DNA of 64,000 nt from the NCBI RefSeq assembly GCF_034190915.1, contig NW_026947491.1:24120101-24184100 (forward strand), written 5' to 3'. Made by a program: the position numbers and the translations under genes. Shown piece after piece: positions 1 through 10,109 of this stretch (position 1 is the first letter of the stretch; each line of letters opens with the position of its first letter). The stretch comes from Cavia porcellus (taxonomy: Eukaryota > Chordata > Mammalia > Rodentia > Caviidae). A model generated the notes under the pieces. It did no database searches. It was not told the DNA's origin and worked only from the letters and a program-made list of their open reading frames with translations.

Positions 1-1261
1 TCCTTGAATGCTGAAGAAGAAAAAAGTTTTAGAGTTTTTTAATAATCTTGGTAAATATTATTTGAACTTTACTTCAAGCCAAAACAAGTTTCATGGGGGA
101 AAAAAATCCTTTCTTCAGCCACGGGCAATAAATTTGGCCAGTAGGAGCTGGAAGCAAGAAACCGAACAAACTAAATATTAAGTGGGCATTTGTGCCAGCG
201 GACATCATGATTTTCAGACACATTGATTCTATTCCCCTAAAATACAAAATGTTTCCAAGAAAATCCTTTTTTCTTGCCATTGTCATTTTTTCCTCCGAGT
301 GCATAGGTAGACACAGCCTACGAGCGACTCTCTCTCTCTCCTTTCATAGCCAGTGGTTAATGAAAAAGCCACTAAATGGACACATTAGCCAGTGTTCCAC
401 ATGTTAGTCGAAAATAAGAAAGAATTGAGAGGCAAATGATGCTCTGGAAATCCAAACATCTGTCCTGAGTGTCGAGCTTTTTCAGGATGAAGGATGGTGT
501 GTGTGTGTGTGTGCGTGTGCAAGCACACGTCTCTATGTTGGGGGCTGGAGTGGTTGAGCTTTACCTTCTTTCCCGTAAATGGAACTTTTGTTTTCTTTTC
601 TCTGTTGCTTATTAGGAAGCTATGCCAAGGGCCCAAAGCAGGGGAAAGCTTTCCAGATGGCTTTCCCCACCAAGGACAGTATGTCGTTTCCTTTCTCGTA
701 TTTGGTAATTGCTAGGATCAGTGGAGTAGAAGGGACAGCACAGAAATAAATGCAAGGACATGGAGGAGAGTTGAAGGTTGAAGGGGAAAAGTGGTTGGGG
801 TCTTAAAGGAAGCTGGTTAGCTCTTCCCTCGATAGAGAAACATGAAAAGTACCTGCAGAACAGACCCTAGGTACAATAGACCCCCACAATAAGGGCCAGG
901 TGGTCAAGTAACATCAGCTCAGTGCTGTTAAGAAGAGGAAGCTCTAGCTTTCTCCTGAACCAGAAGTCAGACTGGTCCCCTGGACGGCACAGGAAGAGAA
1001 ATCATGGCACCTGGTCTTGCATCTGACCCTTCTGCGCCTGAGCTGGGGAACCTTGGGCAATGCACTGGAACCCCTTCATTGCAATGGTAATGCAGTACCC
1101 CGTGCTTGTCACTGGGTTGCCTTGTTGACCCAGTGAAATAACTTCTTACATATTCATCTTCAATTCAGTGAGTATTTATCAAATGCCTACTACATAAGAG
1201 CTAGATGAATTCTTGCTTCATAAAGCTTACATTATAGATATTTTAAAATATAGTATGTGAA

Positions 1262-1262
<1 letters not shown>
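1..1262. other. Intergenic, no gene recognised
   Basis: It contains a (TG)n tract at 495-520 and an L2-like fragment around 1150-1245 (tcagtgagtatttatcaaat, then acataagagctaga). Nothing coding was supported. Confidence 0.6.
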
Positions 1263-1304
<42 letters not shown>

Positions 1305-1309
1305 CGTGC
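1263..1309. repeat. (TG)n microsatellite
   Basis: Pure TG dinucleotides run from 1263 to 1298 and then become interrupted (tatgtgtgcgtg). Confidence 0.97.
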
Positions 1310-1384
1310 TATGAAGTATGTTGTAATATATGGAAACAGACTTTGTTTTGTAAAGACGCAGCTGTTCTCACCCCGGTAGAATTT

Positions 1385-1468
1385 TTTTTTTTATCGGTAC
1401 CGGGGATCGAACTCACCACCGCCTTCTTGCAAGGCAGGTTCTTATGCCGCTGAGCTAAATCCCCAGCC
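1385..1468 (-). mobile_element. Young ID-like tRNA-Ala-derived SINE with perfect target duplication
   Basis: The minus strand reads GGCTGGGGATTTAGCTCAGC (A box), continues through a TTGCAA anticodon-like loop to GAGTTCGATCCCCGGTACCG (B box), and ends in an A-rich tail. Flanking 16-bp direct repeats caccccggtagaattt at 1369-1384 and 1469-1484 are identical. This shows L1-type retroposition that is recent on the scale of the window. Confidence 0.95.
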
Positions 1469-1499
1469 CACCCCGGTAGAATTTAATAAGAGTACTTTT

Positions 1500-2904
1500 G
1501 CAAACTATATACATCTGAGTGTGGATATGTAAATTAAAGTTGAACGAGCAGCCCTAAAGCACAACACATCTTCCACATTTGGCCGAATCCAGTTTATTTC
1601 TGTTCATGGAGATTTTGCAACAGATTGCTGGTGCTGCCAGAAAAAGAATGCCCAGAGAGAAGAGCAGGAGATTTGCGGTGACCTGAACAGAAGGTATACT
1701 GTGACAGTCAGGTGCAGCAGGGCAGTCCCCCAGTTAGGCTTCCAGCCCTAAGACCCACTGAGTGAAGGTGCTCATTCTTAGGGGGCAGCACGGTTCCTTC
1801 CTTAGACGTGGAGAAGTCATTGCCAAAACTGTCAGTATCATAATGAGAAGTCCTGAGAATTTTTCCTTGCTTGAAAATTGGAGGGTTTCTGGAAAATGGC
1901 CAAGCTTCACTTCCAGCCTTCTTTACGCCCCATCTTTTTAAGTTCCAGTTATGTTTAGAAAGCTTACTGCAGACAAGCAGACAAGAAGTGCGTGTGACTA
2001 GGGCTTGCGGGCTGCAGTCCCATCTCCTGAAGGAAGGTGCACAGCAACCCTGGACAGCCGGGAAGCAGCGGTGCACTGAGGAGCCGGCCTCAGAGGGCTC
2101 ACTGCCCAGTCCGCCTGGTCCCCGCTGTTGAGAAGGATGGGCTGGGTGATGGGAGAGGAGATGCTGTCAGGGATGGAGACGTGTCAAATGGGAAAAATGT
2201 AACTTCTTCTTCTTCTAGCTTACGAAAAGGAGAATGAAAGTTCTAAGGAAAAAGCTTAGGAAGCTAATTGCCAAGAGGTGTGTGTCTGTGCCTGGCAGCT
2301 GCGGTGTGACCCCGTGGTGCTTGCCGCACAGCTTCCTAAGTGTATTCCAGGTCTTAGTCCCTGCAGGCTGTCGTACAAAGGACACGGAAGAGGTGATTTA
2401 TAAGTAACTAAATGTGATTCTTCACTCTTCTGGACTCTAGGAAGGCCACGATTTAGTGCATTTGACGTCTGGTGACAACTGTTTTCTGTCCAATTATGGC
2501 TGTCTTTTCACTGTGTCTCCATAAGGAAGGAAAGGCGAGGGAGTGCTGTGCTAATTCCATTTCATGTCCTAATTGATTCCTGGAGACCTCACCTTCCACA
2601 CATGATGCTGGGCCTTAGGTTTCAACATATGGATTTTGGGGGGACACATTGTCCACAGGGCTCCTGAAAGCACTTACCTAACTGGTCAATTATGTTATGA
2701 AACCTCTCCCTGGACACCAAAGAAGACAGAATAAGCACGTAAAACCGTAGGAATGAAGTGGGTGTGGAGCACCACCGCACGGACTGTATTTTGCTTTGCT
2801 TGATTTCCTCTGCCTTACTGTACTGCTGATGGCAGGCTGTGCTCTTGCCAAGTCCAGGGATGGCTTAGTCAGTTGCTGTACCTGGATTCTTTCCATTTGT
2901 CCTC
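1500..2904. other. Intergenic, no gene recognised
   Basis: Open frames at 1708-2237 on both strands overlap each other and have no recognisable domain. No supported feature was found. Confidence 0.5.
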
Positions 2905-3030
2905 TCAACAACCCTGCTCAGTAGATTTGAAAATGATCCCCATTTATGAAAACGAAGTAAGCTTAGTGAGTTTGGTGACTCATCAGAGTCACCCAATTGG
3001 TAAGCATGAAGGCTGAGGCTGGACCCCCGA
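2905..3030 (-). mobile_element. MIR SINE fragment
   Basis: Antisense MIR-like order: ctctcaacaaccctgctcag, atccccatttatgaaaacga, then cacccaattggtaagcatga. Confidence 0.65.
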
Positions 3031-3284
3031 CTTCATTGTGTGTCCTGTGTCATCCTGGCCTTCTACCCCTTCCTTTCCCTCGTTCTGGTACCACTTCACT
3101 TTTTGTTTTTATGAAATGTTGGTAGTAAGTAATGGTGACGCTCTTCCTGAGGAGCTGGTACATGTATGTGACACATCTGAATTCTTCTTTCTCAGTCCTC
3201 TTCCCCTCTCAACTCCCTCCATACTTCCATCTTTCAGCCCTTCTTGTTTGCTAAAGATCTATCTCCCTATTTCTTATTATGTGT

Positions 3285-3885
3285 CTTTTATTTTGTCCTT
3301 TATTTATATTTGGCTTTCTCATATGAGAGAATCTATGTGATGTTTAAGATCCTGTGTCTGATTTATTTCACTTAAAATTATTGCCTCAAGGTGCATCCAT
3401 TTTTACTGCAAATGACTCAGATTTATCCTTCTTTATGGCAGAGTAGTACTTCTCTGTTCCTAATACCACATTTTCTTAAACCATTCATCTATTGGTAGAC
3501 GTATAGGCTGTTTCTGAGAGTTAGCTTTTGAAAACTGTGCTGATATAATACAGGCGTGCTTCTACCACTCTAATATGATGTCTTTAACTTTTTCAGGAAG
3601 ATACTTAGAAGGCCATAGGTGTGCTGTGTGCAATTTCTATTTTTAGCTTTTTGACGAATCTCTACGTGGTTAAACTAGTTTACCTACTCTGGCATTTGTT
3701 ATGGGTTGATTTCTTGATGACAGCCATTCTTTTTGCAGTGAGATGGAATTGTGTTTCTCTAATGACCAAAAATGTTGAACATTTTCATACATTTATTGAG
3801 CATTTGTTTTTCTTTTTCTGATAAGTGTCTGTTCATTTTAGTTGTCCATCTTTTTATCAGGCCTTTTCCTCTGGCAGCCTAGGTT
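3285..3885 (-). mobile_element. Old L1 3' end, antisense
   Basis: It contains the reversed L1 3'-end signature: ttatttcacttaaaattatt, aaggtgcatccatttttact, gcagagtagtactt, and then ccattcatctattggtagac. Many substitutions indicate age. Confidence 0.8.
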
Positions 3886-3889
3886 TTCG

Positions 3890-5140
3890 AGTTCTTACAT
3901 ATTACCCTTTACTTTTATTTCTTTCCTTCCTCCCATCTCACTCCCCACCTTTAGTCCTTCATCCCCAACAGGTAATTACAGAAATCAAGTGGTAACATTT
4001 TATTAAAAACTGAAACCTAGAAGAGGAAAGCCTAAAAATGTATACAGCACTATTTTTTCTCACTCTCCTAGTTTGGAAATCTATGTGCTGGTTTTATGCG
4101 GGCTGGGAGCACGGCCAATCTTTTCCCTTAGCTGTCTGCACAAAGCTGGCATGGGTTTAAATGGTGATAGTATTTGCTGGACATCTTCAAAGAGGATTGC
4201 AGGCACAGCAGGCTGCTGGCCTTCAATTGGAGCACTATTTTCTAATAGCATGGTCTTTGCTAAGAATGACACCCCAGGTAGTCTTAGGCCACTGGCAGTC
4301 TCTGGCCACCAAAGTGACCGGGATCCTTCCCGCCCCCACCAGAGAGATAGACTGCAAGTTTCCAGAGACTTACACGATCAAGAATTTTCAAACCTGGTTG
4401 ATCGAAGTAGAAAACAAAAAGGTGAGTGATGTTTTCAGAAAAGTTTTCAAAAATGAAAAGAACAAATATTAGTAACCCTGGAAGGAGTAAAGTACACCAA
4501 AGAAAACCTGTATTTATTATGAATAATGTCTTTAGGGATTTGTTTCAAAGTACCAGTGCCACTGAGCTGGAGTGCTTCAGCTCGTTCCTTTGAGTTGGGG
4601 TGGTCTGAGAAAGAGTACGGCCTTCAGGTTTCAAACTTGGATGGGGATATAAAGGGCATGGCTCCAGTTAGGGAATAGGTAAAAACGGCATGCATTTACA
4701 ATGCACCTAATCCCACATATAGATCCCACCCAGATTCCTGGTGTGAATTAAATTAGCATGGAAAATTCTGGGCCGCTTAGAACTGCAGCTCGTCTGTGCG
4801 GGGCAGTTTAAGTGTGTATGTGGCAGAAGGACTGGGACCATTACTAAGTTTTCTGATGACTGTATAAGATCTATTTATAAAATACCAATACTTAAGGTTT
4901 TGCCAGCAATTCACAGAGCATCTACTGAGCCACTGCCAAGCCGTGGTGTCAGACCCTTTAACAGCTCCGCACCTTCTCAGGCTCAGCCGGAGGGCTCTCC
5001 TCTGGGCCTCCGGGCTTCTTCCTGCCTCCTTCGTGGCTTTTGCCAACTCGGTTTGGATTCTTGCCTTGTTCTCCGCCTTGGTGTTGATACTTAATGTTTA
5101 ATGTTCCTTTCCGGAACATCTTCATTTAAAAAGTAATTTC
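3890..5140. other. Intergenic, one exon-like open segment
   Basis: Between 4073 and 4472 two overlapping plus-strand frames stay open. One ends ...NFQTWLIEVENKK directly before a consensus-like donor (AAG|GTGAGTG at 4420-4427). I recognise no family and no partner exon. See the findings. Confidence 0.3.
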
Positions 5141-5202
5141 AAGCTTGGTGGTAGGATGTGTGCCTAGCATGTGCAGGCCTTGGATTTGATCTCTGGCACA
5201 CA
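5141..5202 (+). mobile_element. Degraded ID-like SINE ending in a CA microsatellite
   Basis: It resembles an ID element: caagcttggtggtaggatgt, tgcctagcatgtgcaggcct, ttggatttgatctctggcac. It then runs into (CA)n at 5197-5238, consistent with growth of a tail microsatellite. Confidence 0.75.
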
Positions 5203-5203
5203 C

Positions 5204-5238
<35 letters not shown>
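5197..5238. repeat. (CA)n microsatellite
   Basis: CA dinucleotides with one CG interruption, directly at the 3' end of the ID-like SINE. Confidence 0.95.
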
Positions 5239-5239
<1 letters not shown>

Positions 5240-6655
5240 GTTCACTTACGGACACATAATTTTGGATGTCGTTTTGTTTGTGCTTCGCAGTTGAAGGTCA
5301 ACCCTGCCTCTTGCCAATATCAGATGAGTTTCTTTAGACCCAAAACTAGAGGAGGAACCTGACCTGTTGTCCCCACTCAGAGAGGGCAGAACCATGTATC
5401 ACATGCTTTCAATAAATGGTCTGCATGCAAGCTCTGTGTGTTCTCAACTGCTCAATCTACCTTACCTACAAATTCAGGCTGGGACCAACAATGCCTTACT
5501 CCTTAAAATCACAGATAGGCTTCTCTTTTTCCTACTCCTTTGTCTCCCTTTCATTCTATTTGTGCTTCATATCTATTTACATTTAAACTTTTCCGTAGGG
5601 ATATCAGTGATGTCTCCTCGAAAGGAAAGGTTTCTGAGGACCCAGGTCTTCTCTGGGCAGGGTGGCAGCTGTGAGCCACAAGTGGCAACTGAGACTGGAA
5701 ACGAGATGTGCTGGGTGGATGACACATCTCAGAGATTCAGTGTGAAATAGCATGATAAAATACATCTTTAGCAATTTTTATCAACTATATATTAAAACAA
5801 TATTTTAGATGTTGGAGAAAAGAGTGTGCATTTGAAAATTAATTATGCCTGGTTCCTATATTTTCAAAATGTGACCACATTTTTCAGATGTGAAGTTTGC
5901 TATATGGTGTCATATCTTATTTTTATGGAGAGTATTGGCCTCTTCAGTCTGTGCATAGGTAGCCTTCTGGCACAAACAAAGTGATCTGTCCATTCAAAAG
6001 GCAGCAGGTCACATCGCTCAAACACTGGTATAAGTTTGTGCAGCCTGTCTTTGGCTTACATAGACTCAGAGCTGGAAAATGACGCAAATCATTCTCCAAA
6101 ACAGTGATTCTCACTTTTATTTCTTGGGAGAAGATAAACATTTATCCACTACTATGTGCTTCCACTATTGCTTTGGTTTGTCTCCACACCACTGGAGATT
6201 TCATTGGGTGTTATTAACCTGGTGTACCCTAGAAAAACAAGTAAAATACTATCCTAAACACTCTGTCTCCTCCTTACTCTTCCTCCTTGTGTCCTTTCAC
6301 TGTTCACTCTTTGGGACTATTTTTTCTTAGTTAAAACTAAAGCAATAATTGGATACTGGTAACAGCTAATATCTTTTTCTAAGTTTCAAATGTTCTGACA
6401 AGGGAAAGAATAATTGAATGGTTCATCTCTGGGATGATATGTGACAAATGGTAATGGTATGAAGAAAATAATGACATATGCTTTATTTTTTCATAAAAAT
6501 TAAAAAAAAACTGTATCAAAAATATTCAGATATAAATGGAAAGAGTCTCAGCAGTAAGATTAAGAGAAGTTGGATTATTCAACTTCTTTGTCACTATCTA
6601 AATTGGATGAACTCTAAGTCACAGAGCTTTCCTTTGTGCTATATATCTATTTTAA
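5240..6655. other. Intergenic, no gene recognised
   Basis: AT-rich sequence. The plus-strand frame at 5367-5750 has no recognisable domain. Confidence 0.5.
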
Positions 6656-6683
6656 AATTTGTATTTACTTTCTTTTTTTTTTT

Positions 6684-6786
6684 TACTATGGAACACATCA
6701 CAAATTTGCATGTCATCCTTGCAGAGGGCCATGCTAATCTTCTCTGTATCATTCTAATTTTAGATATGTGCCGCAGAAGCAAACAC
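6684..6786 (-). pseudogene. U6 snRNA retropseudogene
   Basis: The minus strand begins GTGTTTGCTTCTGCGGCACA, then aligns along the whole U6 RNA through ACAGAGAAGATTAGCATGGC (the catalytic ACAGAGA box is intact) to TGTGATGTGTTCCATAGT, followed by an oligo(A) tail. About ten differences from the canonical 5' and 3' parts are visible. Perfect 14-bp direct repeats tgtatttactttct flank it (6660-6673 and 6787-6800). This is insertion by the L1 machinery, so it is a processed pseudogene and not a pol III gene; no U6 promoter was seen upstream. Confidence 0.95.
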
Positions 6787-7014
6787 TGTATTTACTTTCT
6801 AAAATGAAAGTAGCACCTATTCTATTGAAGGAGAATCATGGATTGAAAACATACATAAATTGTTAGTAACAATACAAGGAAGAGGGAAATGATCATGAAG
6901 TAGAAACTCAAACAGTGAACCTTAAGATTTGAATTTGTTCTCCAGAAAAGCAAGTTTCTAAACTCCTGAGTTAGAATATCAATGAATAAGTATCAAAGCT
7001 ATATTCTGAGTGTA

Positions 7015-7330
7015 GTTATTCCTTGATATTCATGGGAAAGGGGTTCCAGGACAAGCTTGGGTACTGATATTCTTAGATGTTCAAGTCTTTTGTGTAAAAT
7101 GTCTCATTATACGCACATAACCAGCATGCCTTCTCCTGTATACTTTAAACCATCTCTAGATTATTTATAATAGTAGAATATGCATACGGTGTAAATAATT
7201 ATTATACAGGGAACAGTGATAAGAGAAAAAATCTACCAGATTCAGGACACATGCAGTCATCATAGGCCTAAACTGCATTTACCGTTAAGGTTGGCTGAGC
7301 CCTCAGACACAGAGGATCACCTGTACATGT
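7015..7330 (+). mobile_element. MER2-like (Tigger-type) DNA transposon remnant
   Basis: It follows the order of the MER2 consensus as I recall it: ttccttgatattcatgggaa, ggggttccaggac, tatactttaaaccatctcta, gattatttataatagtagaa, then the terminal gagccctcagacacagag region. It is a non-autonomous, old element. Confidence 0.65.
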
Positions 7331-7489
7331 GGATGTGAAGCACAAGCAGTTACTAAGAGAAGTGCACCCTTTCCTGGGATTACACAGTTTGAAAGGAAGC
7401 ATTAAGACCCCAAAGAACACAAAATTCGCTGGAACAACCAGATGGTCCAGAAATAAATTAAAGAAAGTACAATAGGAAAAATATTTTTT

Positions 7490-8782
7490 AAATTAAACAA
7501 ATGGTATGGGATCAACCAGTTATCAACATACAAAGGATGAGATTGGACCTCACACCATATACAAAAATTAAGTTCATCAAAAATGGATCCTAAGCCTAAA
7601 TGTAATAATTAAATTAATAAAGTTCTTAGAAGATAGTGTAATCTTCATTAACTTGGATTAGGCAATATTTTCTTAAAGTGCCATAGAAAACACTAACACT
7701 AGAGAACAAATAAATTTTTCTTCATAAAAATGAAAAATAACTCCACTAATTTTAAACACTGTAATTGAAGTCCTAGTTAATGGAATAAAACAAAACAAAT
7801 TTGCAACAACAACAATAACAAAGAAAAAGGAAACCAAAATGTACTGATTGGGAAGGATGAAAGAAAACTGTCTTTGAGTGCAGATCAAGAGACTGAAATG
7901 ACACAACACAGACCAGGAGAAAATATTCACAAGAGATAGGCCACACAGGGAACTGCTAAGTGTAAAAGAACTCTCAAAAACTAATAATGAGAATACAAGA
8001 AATTTAATTTAAAAATAATGAATGACCTAAAAATACACCTCAGCAAAAATGTACAAATAGTAAATAAGTATGTGTTACCAAGGAAGCACAAACTAAAACA
8101 ACACAAATTAAAACAACTACTACTACATGCCTAATGGGTGGTCAGAGATAGTGCTCTTAATGTATGATACCACAAAGGCTTCTTGTATTTATCCCCACAA
8201 ATTAGAAACATATCTATATGAAAAACTGCAAATGGATGCTTTCATAGCTTTATTCATAATTGCCAAATCTTAGAAGCAACCAAGATGTCAAATGGATGAG
8301 TAAACTGCGTACATCCATGCTGTGAAGTATTGTTAATACTAAAAAAAAGAAAAGGAAAAAAAAAAGTAATGAAAAGGCAGAGGAAACTCTGCATCTCACT
8401 AAGTGAAAGGAGGCACTCTGAAAAGCCCACATGCTGTGTTTTTCTAACTGTGTAATATTCTGGAAAAGGCACAGCCCTGGGCACAGTGAAAGGCCCCAGC
8501 TTTCCAAGGGTTAGAGTGGAGGGAGGGAGAGCCAAAAATGGAGTTCAGAGAATTTTCAGGGCTGTGGAACCACTTTGTGTGGTGTTCTAAGAGCGAGCAC
8601 TCAGGAGCGAGCAAACCGAACCGTGGACTCGTGGGTGCACGGTCTGTGCGGGGTATGCACAGCTCCTGCAGGGACATGGGTGACCAGGAGGCTGTGGGTC
8701 CGGGGCGGGAGGTGTGTGGCAAATCGAGGCGACAAGCTCTCCACTTTGCTGTGAACTTCAATCTGATTTTAAAAAAATGAAT
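7490..8782 (+). mobile_element. Old L1 (L1M-type) ORF2 C-terminus and 3'UTR
   Basis: ORF2 C-terminal remnants (caaaaatggatcctaagcct; ttcatagctttattcataat; ccaaatcttagaagcaacca) lead into an L1M-like 3'UTR (agtgaaaggaggcactctga; gtaatattctggaaaaggca; tttgctgtgaacttcaatct) with a terminal A run near 8770. All frames are broken. Confidence 0.8.
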
Positions 8783-9359
8783 TCTGTTCAAAAGGAGTTC
8801 TTTCAAATAAGTTCGGGAAGACTGTACTAGGGAGGATTCTCTCATGCAGATTAGCATGTGAATTAAAGCGTATCTTAAAGGCTTGGAAAAGTTGGAGAAC
8901 CACTTCTGCTCAATGCCTAGTTCCAATGGAACCAGTAGAATAGTTCCTAGGTCCAGAGAAAGGCATCTGAGGGTAGCACCCAAAACAGCGGTCAATTAAG
9001 AGCCCAATTGCTCAAGCCTGCGTAGTTTCTTGGTCACTTAGGTGAAAAACAGAAGGTTACAGGTGGTTAAACAGGCTCATCTTTTCTGGTATTGAAATCC
9101 CTTACCAGTATATGAGAAGGCTGCTCTTGGCCTAGCAGGACAGGCTGGTGGTTGATGACGGAACTGTGCTTGCACTGCGGACAGTGTCCCAGGGTGACTG
9201 TGCAGAAGTGGAGTGTCCGGCCCAGCACCCATGGGTCTGCAGGCCTCCACCCCTTCTCTGCATCTGGCCTTCGACTCTTTGTCTAGATTCCTTAGAAACA
9301 GTGATCCCATCTTCCCCTATAGCTAAAGTTGTGTACAAAAGAGAAGCTGGCTTCATTTT
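8783..9359. other. Intergenic, no gene recognised
   Basis: The overlapping open frames here have no recognisable domains. Confidence 0.5.
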
Positions 9360-9540
9360 TAAAAGCTGGGCGTCATTTTGCCATGTGGTGTGCAGGTACT
9401 CCACAGGCTGAGGCAGGAGGATTTCAGGGTCAAGCCCAGCCTGGGCAACTTCATGAGGCCATGTCTCCAAATTATAAAAAATGGCTGGAGATGCAGCTTG
9501 GTGGTAGAGTGGTCTTGGGCTCTCTCCCTTGCACTATTTC
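9360..9540 (+). mobile_element. B1+ID dimeric SINE (B1-dID-like)
   Basis: The 7SL-like left part is ccacaggctgaggcaggagg, then agcccagcctgggcaacttc, then ggccatgtctccaaattata. An A-rich linker joins it to an ID-like right part, ggctggagatgcagcttggt. Dimers of this kind are known from dormice, squirrels and related rodents. Confidence 0.75.
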
Positions 9541-10109
9541 AAAAAGTCAGTCATCATTTTCTATTGTGATGGATTCCATACATTGTAATTTTATAGTTTT
9601 ATGAAACATTTACAAGTTAAACAATAAATAATCATTTACTTTCTGACCATAATTTACTTTTGTTAACAATTTTATCATGTTTTATCCATTTTTCCTAAAG
9701 GTTGCATTTATATATTTACAGTTTAACATTCTGAACTCAAGAGTTTGTGGCTAGATAATATTTTGAAGGTTCTTCATTTTTAGATTTTAAAAATTGCATT
9801 TTTATTACTGGTCTAATTATTTAAAGCTCATAACTTAAAATTTGAAGCTAAATGCCAATGCTTCATCCTCTAATTAAACATACCTTCTAACTCAGTTGGA
9901 TAACCCCGAGTCTCTCCTTTGTCTCCTGAGATCAGGCTTCCATTGTAGGATGAATTGTAGTCCAGAATGCATTGTCATGGCCGAAAGAACCCAAAAGGCA
10001 GAGCGGAAAATGTTGCTGAGCTGAGCTTTTATATTTCTTCTTTACAAATTCACCAGTCAAATAACTTACCAGAAAAGGGTCAAAACCAAAAAAGAATAAA
10101 ACCAAACCA
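9541..10109. other. Intergenic AT-rich DNA, nothing recognised
   Basis: No coding, RNA or clear repeat signal was seen. Confidence 0.5.
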
